DNA from: Micromonospora solifontis
Lineage (GTDB): Bacteria; Actinomycetota; Actinomycetes; Mycobacteriales; Micromonosporaceae
Direction: 5' to 3'
Assembly: GCF_003725545.1 (NCBI RefSeq)
Contig: NZ_RJLN01000002.1
Span: forward strand, 62,001-126,000
Length of the DNA stretch: 64,000 bases
Made by a program: the position numbers and the translations under genes
Shown here: one piece after another, positions 28,611 to 37,796 of the stretch
Layout of the letters: each line of letters starts with the position of its first letter
How positions within the stretch are numbered: position 1 is the first letter of the stretch
The notes under the pieces: generated by a model
Seen by the model: only the letters and a program-made list of their open reading frames with translations
What the model was told of the DNA's origin: nothing
Database searches by the model: none

Positions 28611-29032
28611 TGCGGGCGGTGGTGCAGACGGTCGGCCGGGCGAGCGTGACCGTCGACGGCGAGGTGGTCGGCGAGATCGCCGACGGCCTGCTGGTGCTGC
28701 TCGGCGTGACGCACGCGGACACGGGCCAGGTGGCGGCGACCATGGCCCGCAAGATCCACGAGCTGCGGATCCTGGACGACGAGCGCAGCGCCGCCGACAC
28801 GGGCGCGCCGATCCTGGTGGTCAGCCAGTTCACCCTCTACGGCGACGCCCGCAAGGGCCGCCGCCCGAGCTGGACCCAGGCGGCCCCCGCCGAGCTGGCC
28901 GAGCCCCTGGTCACCGCGGTCGTCGAGGAGCTGCGCGCCCGCGGCGCGAAGGTCGAGACCGGCCGCTTCCGCGCCCACATGCTCGTCGAGTCGATCAACG
29001 TCGGCCCCCGCACCATCCTCCTCGACCTCTGA
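28610..29032 (+). CDS. dtd: D-aminoacyl-tRNA deacylase
   Basis: 140 residues, standard length. Dtd removes D-amino acids (and Gly) mischarged on tRNA. The two diagnostic motifs are present: [17 protein letters not shown] with the active-site SQFTL, and the Gly-cisPro motif [11 protein letters not shown] near the C-terminus. ATG 28610 overlaps the preceding methyltransferase stop by one base, so the two are cotranslated. The 55-bp inverted-repeat element lies 15 bases after the stop. Confidence 0.97.
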   Translation: MRAVVQTVGRASVTVDGEVVGEIADGLLVLLGVTHADTGQVAATMARKIHELRILDDERSAADTGAPILVVSQFTLYGDARKGRRPSWTQAAPAELAEPLVTAVVEELRARGAKVETGRFRAHMLVESINVGPRTILLDL

Positions 29033-29047
29033 CCGGCCCGCCCCCGC

Positions 29048-29102
29048 GATCATGAGGTTGGCGGCGATGTGGATCTCCACGAGTGCCGCCAACCTCATGA
29101 TC
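29048..29102. repeat. 55-bp ATCATGAAGTT inverted-repeat element, copy 2 (inverted)
   Basis: Perfect 18-bp arms (GATCATGAGGTTGGCGGC, 29048-29065, with 29085-29102) around a 19-base centre that itself holds GTGGATCTCCAC. Reverse-complementing it aligns the centre with copy 1 at 15 of 19 positions. It sits between the convergent dtd and Spo0M genes, where it can act as a bidirectional terminator. Confidence 0.85.
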
Positions 29103-29121
29103 GACCTGATGTTCGCGACCG

Positions 29122-29913
29122 TCAGAAGAAGAGGCCGCGGCGGGAGAGGGACTGGCGGAGCCAGCCGTCGAGCTGGGCGGCCCAGTCGGTGCGGTCGGCC
29201 GTGGCGTGGTCGACCGTGAACCGGCCGAAGGCATCGTGACCCTCGGTGAAGAGGCCGCCGCGCTTGTCCAGCTCCAGCACCACCTGCATGCGGTGCGGGT
29301 CGGTCACGAAGGTGAGCTCCAGCTGGTTCATCGCGCGGGCGTACTGCGGCGCCGGGTGGAACTCGATCTCCTGGTAGAACGGCAGCGTCTGGTGCACGCC
29401 ATAGATGTGGCCCCGCTCGACATCCGCCCGGGCGAACCGGAAGCCCAGCCGCAGCAGCGCCTCCAGCAGCCGCTCCTGGGCGGGCAGCGGGTGCACCGCC
29501 ACCGGGTCCAGGTCACCCTTGTCGACCGCCCGGGCCACCTCCAGTTCGGTCCGCAGCCCCATCGTCATCCCGTGCAGGTGCTGGCCGTACAGGTCGGTCA
29601 GCGGGGTCTCCCAGGGCACGTCGAAGCGGAACGGCACGTCGTACCGCTGCCCCGGCTCCAGCCGGAACGCGCCGGTCACCTGCCGGCGGCCGAACTCCTG
29701 GGTGGTGTCGTACTCGGAGTCGCCGCTCTCCACCTCGACCCGGGTGACCAGGCCCAGCGCCACGTACGAGACGTCCACCGGGTGGTCCCCGCCGAGCACC
29801 TGGATCCGGCCCTCCAGGTGACCGCCCGGGCGGCAGTTCGGGTTGGCCAGCACCGTCTCCACCGACGGACCACCCACCCCCATCGCCTGCATGAGCCGCT
29901 TGAAGACCACCAC
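29122..29913 (-). CDS. spo0M: Sporulation control protein Spo0M (arrestin-like)
   Basis: 263 residues. Spo0M family proteins have an N-terminal arrestin-like beta-sandwich ([25 protein letters not shown]) and a second beta domain with [18 protein letters not shown] and [22 protein letters not shown]. They act in sporulation or cell division in Bacillus, mechanism unclear. Two consecutive GTG codons at 29913 and 29910 are possible starts; GGAGG at 29916-29920 sits better for the second. Divergent from the group 2 sigma factor gene, which has a 227-base shared upstream region. Confidence 0.92.
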   Translation of the reverse strand: MVVFKRLMQAMGVGGPSVETVLANPNCRPGGHLEGRIQVLGGDHPVDVSYVALGLVTRVEVESGDSEYDTTQEFGRRQVTGAFRLEPGQRYDVPFRFDVPWETPLTDLYGQHLHGMTMGLRTELEVARAVDKGDLDPVAVHPLPAQERLLEALLRLGFRFARADVERGHIYGVHQTLPFYQEIEFHPAPQYARAMNQLELTFVTDPHRMQVVLELDKRGGLFTEGHDAFGRFTVDHATADRTDWAAQLDGWLRQSLSRRGLFF

Positions 29914-30140
29914 GTCCTCCGATCGCCTGTGCTGCCGCGCCCCGGTGGCCGGCCGCTGGCACGGTAACCGGGTCGGGCAAGCGAGACCCGACTTTCCGCC
30001 GGGATTGCTGTCGGTTCCCCGATCGCCTCACTCCCGTTTCACGCCCCGCACGCCAAGCTGTTGTTCATCACCGGCACCACCGCGCCGGCACGCGGCACGG
30101 AAACCGGTACGCGGCACGAAGGACACGGGGAGAGACAGAG

Positions 30141-31157
30141 ATGGCCCTGCAGATGATCGAGCACCAGACCCGCCCGGCTGCCACCATCGACGCCGAGGCC
30201 GGTATCGACACCCTGACCGACCTGGACGCCACCGACGAGCGGGGCGTCTCCACCGACCTGGTCCGGGCATACCTGAACGGCATCGGCCGTACCAAGCTTC
30301 TCACCGCCGCGCAGGAGGTGGAGCTCAGCAAGCGGATCGAGGCCGGTCTCTTCGCCGAGGAGAAGCTCTCCGCCTGCACCCCGGTCTCGCCGGAGCTCCG
30401 GGCCGACCTGGAGCTGATCGTGGTCGAGGGCCGCGCCGCCAAGGACCACCTGCTGGAGGCGAACCTGCGCCTGGTGGTCAGCATCGCGAAGCGCTACACC
30501 GGCCGCGGGATGGCCTTCCTCGACCTGATCCAGGAGGGCAACCTCGGCCTGATCCGCGCGGTCGAGAAGTTCGACTACACCAAGGGCTACAAGTTCTCCA
30601 CCTACGCCACCTGGTGGATCCGCCAGGCCATCACCCGCGCCATGGCCGACCAGGCCCGCACGATCCGCATCCCGGTGCACATGGTCGAGCAGGTCAACCG
30701 GATGGTCCGGGTCCGCCGGGAGCTGTCGGTCACGCTGGGCCGCGAGCCGACCGTCGCCGAGGTGGCCCGGGCGCTGGAGATCCCGGAGTTCCAGGTGATC
30801 GAGCTGATCTCCTACGACCGGGAGCCGGTCAGCCTGGACCAGGCGGTCGGCGAGGACGGCGAGAGCGCGCTCGGCGACTTCGTCGCCGCGGTCGACCCGC
30901 GCGAGGAGCCGGGCGACGCCGCCGCCAACGGCGAGCTGCGCAACGAGGTCCGGATCGTGCTGGCCACCCTCTCCCAGCGCGAGCAGGCGGTGATCCGGCT
31001 GCGGTTCGGCCTGGACGACGGCCGCCAGCGCACCCTGGACGAGGTGGGCCGGGAGTTCGGCCTGTCCCGGGAGCGGATCCGGCAGATCGAGAAGGTCACC
31101 CTGCTGAAGCTGCGCGACCCGGAGCGGGCGAACCGCCTGGAGGCGTACGCCTGCTAA
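30141..31157 (+). CDS. sigB: Group 2 (non-essential primary-like) sigma factor, SigB/HrdD type
   Basis: 338 residues. It lacks region 1.1 but has region 1.2 ([24 protein letters not shown], about 39-70), region 2 from about 107 ([16 protein letters not shown]...[18 protein letters not shown]), region 3, and region 4 ([20 protein letters not shown]) ending LEAYAC. The gene order sigA...sigB-ideR matches M. tuberculosis, where SigB serves stress and stationary phase. ATG 30141 has GGGGAGAGAC upstream. Region 2 DNA (30561-30661) is identical for 101 bp to the principal sigma gene. Confidence 0.94.
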   Translation: MALQMIEHQTRPAATIDAEAGIDTLTDLDATDERGVSTDLVRAYLNGIGRTKLLTAAQEVELSKRIEAGLFAEEKLSACTPVSPELRADLELIVVEGRAAKDHLLEANLRLVVSIAKRYTGRGMAFLDLIQEGNLGLIRAVEKFDYTKGYKFSTYATWWIRQAITRAMADQARTIRIPVHMVEQVNRMVRVRRELSVTLGREPTVAEVARALEIPEFQVIELISYDREPVSLDQAVGEDGESALGDFVAAVDPREEPGDAAANGELRNEVRIVLATLSQREQAVIRLRFGLDDGRQRTLDEVGREFGLSRERIRQIEKVTLLKLRDPERANRLEAYAC

Positions 31158-31170
31158 GCCCGCACACCGA

Positions 31171-31195
31171 AGGCCCCGGCGGTTCGCCGGGGCCT
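31171..31195 (+). terminator. Intrinsic terminator of the group 2 sigma gene
   Basis: A 10-bp perfect stem (AGGCCCCGGC, 31171-31180, with 31186-31195) and a 5-base loop (GGTTC), 14 bases past the stop. Palindromic element copy B follows six bases later. Confidence 0.75.
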
Positions 31196-31200
31196 GAGGC

Positions 31201-31254
31201 GTTAGAAGGGGGCCCTTTCTCTACCGCAGGCGTTAACAGGGGGCCCTTCCTTAC
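31201..31254. repeat. GGGCCC palindromic element, copy B (inverted)
   Basis: 54 bp between convergent sigma and acetyltransferase genes. In reverse complement it aligns with copy A, including the asymmetric centre TTAACGCCTGCGGTAGAG. The TAA stop of the acetyltransferase gene (31251-31253) lies inside the element. Confidence 0.85.
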
Positions 31255-33809
31255 AGCCGGCGGGGGCCGGTGTCGGGGCGGGGCGCCTCCGTGCCGGTGC
31301 GGACCGTGGCGTGCAGCACCGAGATGCCGTCCGGGCGGGCCAGCACCGGGTTGAGGGTGAGCGAGCGGACCCGGGGCTGCTCGTCGGCCAGCCGCCCGAC
31401 CCGCAGCAGCAGGTCGACCAGGGCCGCCAGGTCCACCGGCGCGGCGCCCCGGTGGCCGCGCAGCAGCGGCGCCGCGCGTGGCTCGTCGACCAGCTCGGCG
31501 GCGTCCCGGTCGGTCAGCGGCACCGCCCGCCAGGCCCGGTCGCCGAGCAGCTCGGTGGCGACGCCGCCCAGCCCGAAGCCGACCACCGGGCCGAACGCCG
31601 GGTCCTCCACCAGCTCCACCACGCAGGCCACGCCGGGCGCGACCATCGGCTGGACCAGGACGTCCGCACCGAAGACCGGGGCCATCTCGGCGTACGCGCG
31701 GCGCAGCGCCGCGGGGTCGGCCACGTCGAGCCGGACCGCGCCGAGGTCGAGCCGGTGCCGCAGGCCCGGCGCGGCCGCCTTGAGGGCGACCGGCCAGCCG
31801 AGCCGCTCGGCCGCCGCGATCGCCGCGTCCGCCGAGGACGCGTGCGCCGATCCGACCACCTCGATCCCGTACGCCCCGAGCAGCGCCGCCGGGTCCGCGC
31901 CGTCGGCGCGCAGCGCCGCGTGCCCGGCCAGCCGGTCCACCCCGTCCAGCTCGGGCAGCACCCCGGGCGGGCGGCGCAGCCAGTCCGCGTACCTGGCGAC
32001 CCGCGCGAGGGCCCGGACCGCCTCCTCCACGCTCGGGTACGCCGGCACCCCGGCGGGCACCCGGCCGGCGAGGAAGGTCGCCACCACCGGCTTGCCGGTG
32101 GCCCGCGCGTCGGGCAGCGCGGCGGTGAAGTCCGCCTCCGGGTCGGTGAGCTGGCCGGGCAGCGGCGGGGCGAAGACGGCCACCACGGCGTCCACCCGCT
32201 CGTCGGCGGTGGCGGCGGCGAGCGCGGCGGCGTACTCGGCGGCGCCGGCCCGGGGTCCGACGTCGTGCGGGTAGCCGTCGGCCACGGTGAGCCCCTGGGC
32301 GGCGCAGGCGGTGGCGGCCAGCCCGGTCAGCGCCGAGGAGTTGCCGACCACGGCGACCCGGCGGCCCGCCGGCAACGGCTGGTGCGCCAGCAGCACGCCG
32401 ACGTCGAGCAGTTCGGCGACGGTGTCCACCCGGATCACCCCGGACTGGGCGAAGAGCGCGCTGACCGCGGAGGTGTCCAGGGCCGGGCTCCCGTCGCCGA
32501 CGCCCGGCGGGCGGGCCAGCGAGGCGAGCGCCACGATGGGCTTGCTCCGGCCGATCCGCCTCGCCAGCCGGGCGAACTTGCGCGGGTTGCCGAAGGTCTC
32601 CAGGTAGAGCGTGATGACGTCGGTGCCCGGGTCGTCCTGCCAGTACTGGAGCAGGTCGTTGCCGGAGACGTCGGCCCGGTTGCCGGCGGAGACGAAGCTG
32701 GACAGGCCCAGGCCGCGCCGCGACGCCTCGGCGAGCAGGGCCACCCCGAACGCCCCGGACTGGCTGAACACGCCGACCCGGCCGGCGGCGGGCAGCGCCG
32801 GGGCGAGGGTGGCGTTGAGGCGTACCTTCTCATCGGTGTTGGCGACGCCGAGGCAGTTCGGCCCGACCACCCGCATGCCGGCCCGGTGGGCGGCCCGGAC
32901 CAGGGCGCGCTGGGCGGCCGCCCCGGCCGGGCCAGACTCGGCGAACCCGGCGGAGATGACCACCAGGCCGTGCGCGCCCGCCTTCGCGGCGTCGGCGACC
33001 ACGTCCGTGGCCGCCTCCGGGGCGACCGCCACCACGGCGAGGTCGATCTCGGCCCCGGCGTCGGCCGCCGACGGGTACGCGGGCAGTCCCGCCACGGTCG
33101 CCGCGGTCGGGTGCACCGGGACGAGCGTGCCGGTGAAGCCGCCGTCGCGCAGGTGCCCGAGCAGGGCCGCGCCGACGCCCTGGCCGGTGGTGCTGGCCCC
33201 GTACACGGCGATGCCGCGTGGGGCGAGCAGCCGGGCGATCGACCGGGCCTCGGTGCGGTGCTCCCGGCCGCGCTGCACCTCCAGGGTCGCCTCGGTGGGG
33301 GCGATCGGGAAGCTCAGGTGCACCACGCCGTCGGCGTACTGGCGCGCGATCTGGTAACCGAAGTCGGAGAAGACCCGCAGCATCGCCCCGTTGGCCGGGA
33401 GCACCTCGGCGACGAAGTGCACGATGCCGTACCGGCGGGCCGTGTCGGCCAGGTGCTCCAGCAGCACCGAGCCGATCCCCCGGCCCTGGTAGGCGTCCTC
33501 CACCACGAAGGCCACCTCGGCCTCCGGCGAGGCGGGGCCGAGCCGCTCGTACCGGCCCACGGCGACGATCCGGTCGCCGGCCAGCACCACGAACGCCTCC
33601 CGGTCGCGGTGGTCGACGTTGACGAACCGGTGCAGGTCCCGCTCCGGGATGCGCGGGTACGGCGAGAAGTAGCGCAGATAGCGGGTGCGCTCGGAGAAAC
33701 GCGAGTGCATCGCCACGATGGCCGTAGCGTCGTCCGGACGGATCTGTCGCAGCTGGACGGTCGTGCCGTCGCTGAGCAGCACGTCCACCGGTTGCTCGAC
33801 GGTTGTCAC
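31251..33809 (-). CDS. Protein lysine acetyltransferase: GNAT domain fused to acyl-CoA synthetase-like domains (Pat-type)
   Basis: 852 residues. Residues about 15-165 are a GNAT acetyltransferase (VEDAYQGRGIGSVLLEHLAD is its acetyl-CoA loop). Residues about 195-640 match the CoA-binding and ligase-CoA domains of ADP-forming acetyl-CoA synthetases (VFSQSGAFGVALLAEA), and 640-850 the ATP-grasp beta domain. The phosphohistidine loop that normally reads SHTG is SPALDTSAV here, so the synthetase part is probably a sensor rather than an enzyme, as in bacterial Pat proteins. The adjacent AcuC deacetylase suggests reversible acetylation of acetyl-CoA synthetase. GNAT is N-terminal here, unlike the enterobacterial order. 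The stop codon is donated by repeat copy B. Confidence 0.9.
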   Translation of the reverse strand: MTTVEQPVDVLLSDGTTVQLRQIRPDDATAIVAMHSRFSERTRYLRYFSPYPRIPERDLHRFVNVDHRDREAFVVLAGDRIVAVGRYERLGPASPEAEVAFVVEDAYQGRGIGSVLLEHLADTARRYGIVHFVAEVLPANGAMLRVFSDFGYQIARQYADGVVHLSFPIAPTEATLEVQRGREHRTEARSIARLLAPRGIAVYGASTTGQGVGAALLGHLRDGGFTGTLVPVHPTAATVAGLPAYPSAADAGAEIDLAVVAVAPEAATDVVADAAKAGAHGLVVISAGFAESGPAGAAAQRALVRAAHRAGMRVVGPNCLGVANTDEKVRLNATLAPALPAAGRVGVFSQSGAFGVALLAEASRRGLGLSSFVSAGNRADVSGNDLLQYWQDDPGTDVITLYLETFGNPRKFARLARRIGRSKPIVALASLARPPGVGDGSPALDTSAVSALFAQSGVIRVDTVAELLDVGVLLAHQPLPAGRRVAVVGNSSALTGLAATACAAQGLTVADGYPHDVGPRAGAAEYAAALAAATADERVDAVVAVFAPPLPGQLTDPEADFTAALPDARATGKPVVATFLAGRVPAGVPAYPSVEEAVRALARVARYADWLRRPPGVLPELDGVDRLAGHAALRADGADPAALLGAYGIEVVGSAHASSADAAIAAAERLGWPVALKAAAPGLRHRLDLGAVRLDVADPAALRRAYAEMAPVFGADVLVQPMVAPGVACVVELVEDPAFGPVVGFGLGGVATELLGDRAWRAVPLTDRDAAELVDEPRAAPLLRGHRGAAPVDLAALVDLLLRVGRLADEQPRVRSLTLNPVLARPDGISVLHATVRTGTEAPRPDTGPRRL

Positions 33810-33834
33810 CGGTCGGTCCTCCCCTACCGCCGGC

Positions 33835-35016
33835 TCAGTCGCGCGGGTCGTGCGGATCGAGCCCGAGCAACGGGAACACCGCCTTGCGGGTGGCCGCGAT
33901 GGCCCGGTCCACCGCGGTCGGCTCGCCGGTCGGCTGCCACGGCTGGTACGTCGGGTCCACGTCGTCGGTCATCCGCAGCGGCACGTCGTGGCCCGGCCGA
34001 CGGGTGGCGGCCAGCTCGCGCCAGCCGGGCGGGGTGAGCGTCGCCGGCTCGACCGGCTCCCCGGTGGCCACCGCCAGCAGGTGCGTCCACGCCCTCGGCA
34101 CCACCTCGACCAGCGCGTACCCGCCGCCGCCGGTGGCCACCCAGCGGCCGTCGCACAGCTCGTCGGCGAGCGCCCGCAGCGCGACGTAGGTGGCCCGCTG
34201 CCCGTCCACCGAGAGGTGCAGGTCGGCGAGCGGATCGCTCTTGTGGCCGTCCGCCCCGCACTGGGTCACCAGGAGCTGCGGCCGGAACGCGCGCAGCACC
34301 GACGGCACGATCGCGTGGAAGGCGCGCTGCCAGCCGGCGTCACCGACGCCCGGGGGCAGCGGAATGTTGACCGCGCTCCCCTCGGCGCCCGGCCCGCCGG
34401 TCTCGTCCGGGAACCCGGTGCCGGGAAAGAGCGCCAGCGGGGTCTCGTGCAGGCTGACCGTGAGCACCCGCGGGTCGCGGTAGAAGATCTCCTGCACGCC
34501 GTCGCCGTGGTGCACGTCCACGTCCACGTACGCGATCCGCTCCGCGCCGAGGTCGAGCAGGCGGGCGATGGCCACCGCCGGGTCGTTGTAGACGCAGAAG
34601 CCGGAGGCCCGGGCCGGCATGGCGTGGTGCAGGCCGCCGGCCACGTTGACCGCCCGCCGGGCCTCGCCGCGCCACACCGCCTCGGCGGCGGCCACGCTCG
34701 CCCCGGCGATCAGCGCGCTCGACTCGTGCATGCCGTCGAAGACCGGGTTGTCCGAGGTGCCCAGCCCGAAGCCGGCGAAGAGCGGATCCCGGGGCGCGGC
34801 CCGCACCGCGTCCAGGTAGCGCGGGTCGTGCACCCGGGTCAGCAGCGCGTCGTCGGCCGGCTCCGGCTTGACCAGCCGCACCCCGGGCCGGTCCAGCACC
34901 CCCAGTTCGCGGGCGAGCGCCATGGTCAGCTCCACCCGGACCGGGTCGAGGGGATGGTCACCCATGTCGTAGGCGAGCAGGGCCTCGTCCCACACCACCA
35001 CCGTGTCGTCGGCCAT
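33835..35016 (-). CDS. acuC: Acetoin utilization protein AcuC, class I HDAC-like lysine deacetylase
   Basis: 393 residues, the usual length. Zinc-dependent deacetylase motifs: GGLHHAMPARASGFCVYNDPAVA (described by its HH pair and following Asp), VDVDVHHGDGVQEIF with the metal-binding Asp/His, CGADGHKSDPLADLHLS with the third metal Asp, and GGGGYALV with the transition-state Tyr. In Bacillus, AcuC reverses AcuA acetylation of acetyl-CoA synthetase. Here the downstream gene, 25 bases away and in the same direction, is a Pat-type acetyltransferase, so the opposing activities are in one operon. ATG 35016 begins MADDTVVVWDEALL. Confidence 0.95.
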   Translation of the reverse strand: MADDTVVVWDEALLAYDMGDHPLDPVRVELTMALARELGVLDRPGVRLVKPEPADDALLTRVHDPRYLDAVRAAPRDPLFAGFGLGTSDNPVFDGMHESSALIAGASVAAAEAVWRGEARRAVNVAGGLHHAMPARASGFCVYNDPAVAIARLLDLGAERIAYVDVDVHHGDGVQEIFYRDPRVLTVSLHETPLALFPGTGFPDETGGPGAEGSAVNIPLPPGVGDAGWQRAFHAIVPSVLRAFRPQLLVTQCGADGHKSDPLADLHLSVDGQRATYVALRALADELCDGRWVATGGGGYALVEVVPRAWTHLLAVATGEPVEPATLTPPGWRELAATRRPGHDVPLRMTDDVDPTYQPWQPTGEPTAVDRAIAATRKAVFPLLGLDPHDPRD

Positions 35017-35064
35017 GGGGCCATCGTCGCACGTACGCCGGCCCGGACCCACCGCACGCCCTGT

Positions 35065-35922
35065 TCAGCGCCCGGGTGTCCCGCCGGTGGCCACCGGCCG
35101 GTCCGGGTCGGCGACCCAGTTGCTCCACGAGCCGACGTAGAGGGCGGCGTCCGGCCGGCCGGCGAGGTGCAGGGCCAGCACCGCCTGCGCGGCGGTCACC
35201 CCGGAGCCGCAGTACGCCCCGACCGGCGCGCCCTCGGCCACGCCGGCGGCGGCGAACCGCTCGCGCAGCGCCTCGGCGGCCGGGAAGCGGCCGTCGGCGA
35301 CGTACTCGGGGGCGGGCAGGTTGACCGCGCCCGGCAGGTGCCCGGCGACCGGGTCGATCGGCTCGGTCTCACCCCGGTAGCGGGGCGCGGCCCGCACGTC
35401 GAGCAGCACCCCGGCGTCGGCGGCGGCCAGCCGCGCGGCGTCGGCGGCGTCGAGCACCGGCAGCGCGCCCGGTGCGACCGTGACGTCCCCCGGTACGGGG
35501 TCGGGGGCCTCGGTGGAGACGGGCAGGCCGGCGGCGCACCAGGCCGGGTAGCCGCCGTGCAGCACCCGGACCGGCCGGTGGCCGGCCCAGCGCAGCGTCC
35601 ACCAGGCCCGGGCGGCGGACATGCCGTCCCCGCCGTCGTACACCACGACGGGGTGACCCGCGCGGACCCCGGCGGCGCGCAGCGCGGCCTGGAGCGCGCC
35701 CGGGTCCGGCAGCGGGTGCCGGCCGGCGGCGCCGGGGCGGCCGCACAGTTCCGTGTCCAGGTCGACGAAGACGGCGCCCGGCAGGTGGCCGGCGGCGTAG
35801 TCGTCCCGGCCGGGTGGCCCGACCAGCCGCCAGCGGACGTCGAGCAGGGTGGGCGGGTCGGCGCGGTCGAGCTCGGCGGCGAGCCGTTCGGGCTCGACGA
35901 GCAGGTCATCGGTTCCGGACAT
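35065..35922 (-). CDS. Two-domain sulfurtransferase (rhodanese / 3-mercaptopyruvate type)
   Basis: 285 residues. Two rhodanese domains: the N-terminal one (about 1-135) has Asp in place of the active Cys (VVVYDGGDGMSAARAWW), as is normal, and the C-terminal one has the active loop AYCGSGVTA near residue 240. The CGSGVTA loop resembles mercaptopyruvate sulfurtransferases more than thiosulfate ones (CRKGVTA). It transfers sulfane sulfur to cyanide or thiols. ATG 35922; divergent from the DtxR-family regulator. Confidence 0.93.
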   Translation of the reverse strand: MSGTDDLLVEPERLAAELDRADPPTLLDVRWRLVGPPGRDDYAAGHLPGAVFVDLDTELCGRPGAAGRHPLPDPGALQAALRAAGVRAGHPVVVYDGGDGMSAARAWWTLRWAGHRPVRVLHGGYPAWCAAGLPVSTEAPDPVPGDVTVAPGALPVLDAADAARLAAADAGVLLDVRAAPRYRGETEPIDPVAGHLPGAVNLPAPEYVADGRFPAAEALRERFAAAGVAEGAPVGAYCGSGVTAAQAVLALHLAGRPDAALYVGSWSNWVADPDRPVATGGTPGR

Positions 35923-35992
35923 GCGGTCCAGTCAACACCATCCTGGCAGCGACCCCGCGGTTCGCCGTCCGTCGATCGTCGGGGGTCCGGGG

Positions 35993-35998
35993 TAGCAT
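35993..35998 (+). promoter_or_regulatory. Candidate -10 (TAGCAT) of the ideR-like gene
   Basis: TAGCAT lies 22 bases before the GTG start and upstream of a GGGAGG ribosome-binding site, giving a short normal leader. Confidence 0.4.
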
Positions 35999-36020
35999 CG
36001 ACCACCGGGAGGCCGCTGAC

Positions 36021-36707
36021 GTGAAGCATGACCTGGTCGATACGACCGAGATGTACCTGCGCACCATCCTCGAGCTGGAGGAGGAGGGGGTGCCGCCGCT
36101 GCGCGCCCGGATCGCGGAGCGGCTCAAGCAGAGCGGTCCCACCGTCAGCCAGACCGTCGCCCGGATGGAGCGGGACGGCCTGCTCACCGTCGAGGGCGAC
36201 CGCCACCTGTCGCTCACCCAGCTGGGCCGCAACACCGCCGTTTCGGTCATGCGCAAGCACCGGCTCGCCGAGCTGCTGCTGGTCAACGTGATCGGGATGC
36301 CCTACGAGGAGGCCCACGAGGAGGCCTGCCGGTGGGAGCACGTGATGAGCGACGCGGTGGAGAAGCGGGTCTACGACCTGCTCAACCGCCCGACCCGCTC
36401 GCCGTACGGCAACCCGATCCCGGGGCTGGAGGAGCTGGGCGAGCCCGGCGCGGGCGAGACCGCCCCGGAGGAGGGTGAACGCAACCTGGCCTTCCCCGGA
36501 CTCTCCGGTCAGGTCGTGGTGCGCCGGATCTGCGAGAGCGTGCAGACCGACGCGGACGTGCTGCGGCAGCTGCACGCGGCGGGCGTCGACCCGGGTGCGA
36601 CCGTGACCGTGGCGCAGGAGCGCGACGGCGTGTCGATCGACCGCTCCGGCGACCGGATCCGGCTGCCCCGCGAGGTCGCCTCCCGGGTGTTCGTCGCGGC
36701 CCACTGA
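36021..36707 (+). CDS. ideR: Iron-dependent repressor, DtxR/IdeR family
   Basis: 228 residues, matching DtxR/IdeR (226-230). N-terminal winged helix (ARIAERLKQSGPTVSQTVARM), dimerisation domain and a C-terminal SH3-like domain. Metal ligands are recognisable: Met in VDTTEMYLRTI, the ancillary His/Glu in RKHRLAELLL, and Cys-x2-Glu-His in EACRWEHVMSD. With Fe(II) bound, IdeR represses siderophore and iron-uptake genes. GTG 36021 has GGGAGG at 36008-36012. Position after the group 2 sigma factor follows sigB-ideR of mycobacteria, separated here by the Pat-AcuC and sulfurtransferase genes. Confidence 0.94.
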   Translation: MKHDLVDTTEMYLRTILELEEEGVPPLRARIAERLKQSGPTVSQTVARMERDGLLTVEGDRHLSLTQLGRNTAVSVMRKHRLAELLLVNVIGMPYEEAHEEACRWEHVMSDAVEKRVYDLLNRPTRSPYGNPIPGLEELGEPGAGETAPEEGERNLAFPGLSGQVVVRRICESVQTDADVLRQLHAAGVDPGATVTVAQERDGVSIDRSGDRIRLPREVASRVFVAAH

Positions 36708-36755
36708 CCCGCCGGTCGTCGCGGCCCGCGGGTCCCGCTCCGCTGGTCCCGCCGG

Positions 36756-37304
36756 TCAGAGCTTGCGGGTGTCCACGGTCTTCGCCAGGTCGACCAGTTT
36801 CGTGGCCAGCTTGTCCGCCGCCGCCGTCGCGGTGCCCGGCGGGCAGGTCCAGCGGAGGGTGGCCAGCCGGCCCTCGCTGGCCAGCCAGCCCACCTCGGCC
36901 CCCGGGCCGGCCTTGCCGCTCTTCGGCACCGTACGCCGGTAGGCGATCTTCCCCAGCTTGCTGATCTTCTTGGCTCCCCGGGGCTGGACGTCCAGCCTGA
37001 AGTCGGACGTGTCGATCGACGTGTCCGTGACGGTGAGGGTCAGCTCCGGCAGCAGCGCCTGCTCGGCCCGGACCACGCAGGTGTGCGTGTCGCCCTTGTC
37101 CACCGCGGCGGCCACGTCGAACTTCCCACCGGTGTGTTTGGCGATCACCGCGAAGTCGAGCAGCCGGCACGCCCCGCCCGAGGAGGCCGCGGCCGGCGGC
37201 ACCGGCACCGGTTCCGCCGCCGGCACCGCCACCGGCGGCCGCTCCGCCGCGCAGCCGGCGGTCAGCAGTACGGCCGATGCGAGCAGCCAGATCCGGGCGC
37301 GCAC
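36756..37304 (-). CDS. Secreted lipoprotein of unknown function (DUF3558-like)
   Basis: 182 residues. Signal sequence ending in the lipobox LLTAGC with lipidated Cys18, a Pro/Ala linker to about residue 42, then a domain starting GACRLLDFAVIAKHTGG with a partner Cys in THTCVVRAEQ, which could be a disulfide. The architecture, lipoprotein with a C-x-LL start, resembles actinobacterial DUF3558 lipoproteins, but the match is weak. GTG 37304. No obvious operon partner. Confidence 0.75.
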   Translation of the reverse strand: MRARIWLLASAVLLTAGCAAERPPVAVPAAEPVPVPPAAASSGGACRLLDFAVIAKHTGGKFDVAAAVDKGDTHTCVVRAEQALLPELTLTVTDTSIDTSDFRLDVQPRGAKKISKLGKIAYRRTVPKSGKAGPGAEVGWLASEGRLATLRWTCPPGTATAAADKLATKLVDLAKTVDTRKL

Positions 37305-37479
37305 GTGGAAACCTCCGCGGTCGTCGGCGGGGTGCCCGCCGGATGTCCGTCGGACACCGTACGGGCAACCCCGCCCCCGCGAAAGCCCCGGGCCGCCCCC
37401 GCCACCGGGCCCGCCTGGATCGACCCGGATTGCGGCAGGTCGCGGCCTCCTCGCCCCCGGACACGGCGAGTTGCGGCGC

Positions 37480-37716
37480 TCAGTCGGTCACGTACGGGCA
37501 GTGACGGCAGCCGCGGCCGCAGCAGGTGCCGCGGCGGGCCAGGAAGCCGGCGCTGAGCACGAAGAGACCGGTCGCCGGATCCAGGTACCCGGCCTCCCCG
37601 GCGGCCAGCGCGGCGGCGTGGGCGGCCAGGACCCGCGCCCGGTCGGGGTGGTCGGGCGACAGCCGCGACGGGTGCGGCTCGGTCAACGGCCGGTCCGCCA
37701 GGGGTCGCTCGGTCAC
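37480..37716 (-). CDS. DUF5522 cysteine-rich small protein
   Basis: 78 residues. The C-terminal CCGRGCRHCPY cluster is the family hallmark and probably binds a metal; the middle AGEAGYLDPATGLFVLSAGFLA is also conserved. Function unknown. GTG 37716; palindromic element copy C starts nine bases upstream, in its leader. Confidence 0.9.
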   Translation of the reverse strand: MTERPLADRPLTEPHPSRLSPDHPDRARVLAAHAAALAAGEAGYLDPATGLFVLSAGFLARRGTCCGRGCRHCPYVTD

Positions 37717-37725
37717 CCGGCGAGT

Positions 37726-37782
37726 GTAAGGAAGGGCCCCTTATTAACGTCTCCTGCATAGCAGGGGCCCCCTCCTAACACC
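37726..37782. repeat. GGGCCC palindromic element, copy C
   Basis: 57 bp with arms GTAAGGAAGGGCCCC and GGGGCCCCCTCCTAAC. The centre (TTAACGTCTCCTGCATAG) is related to but distinct from copies A and B. It lies between co-directional asparaginase (stop 14 bases away) and DUF5522 (start nine bases away). Confidence 0.8.
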
Positions 37783-37796
37783 CCGGCAGGCCCGGC

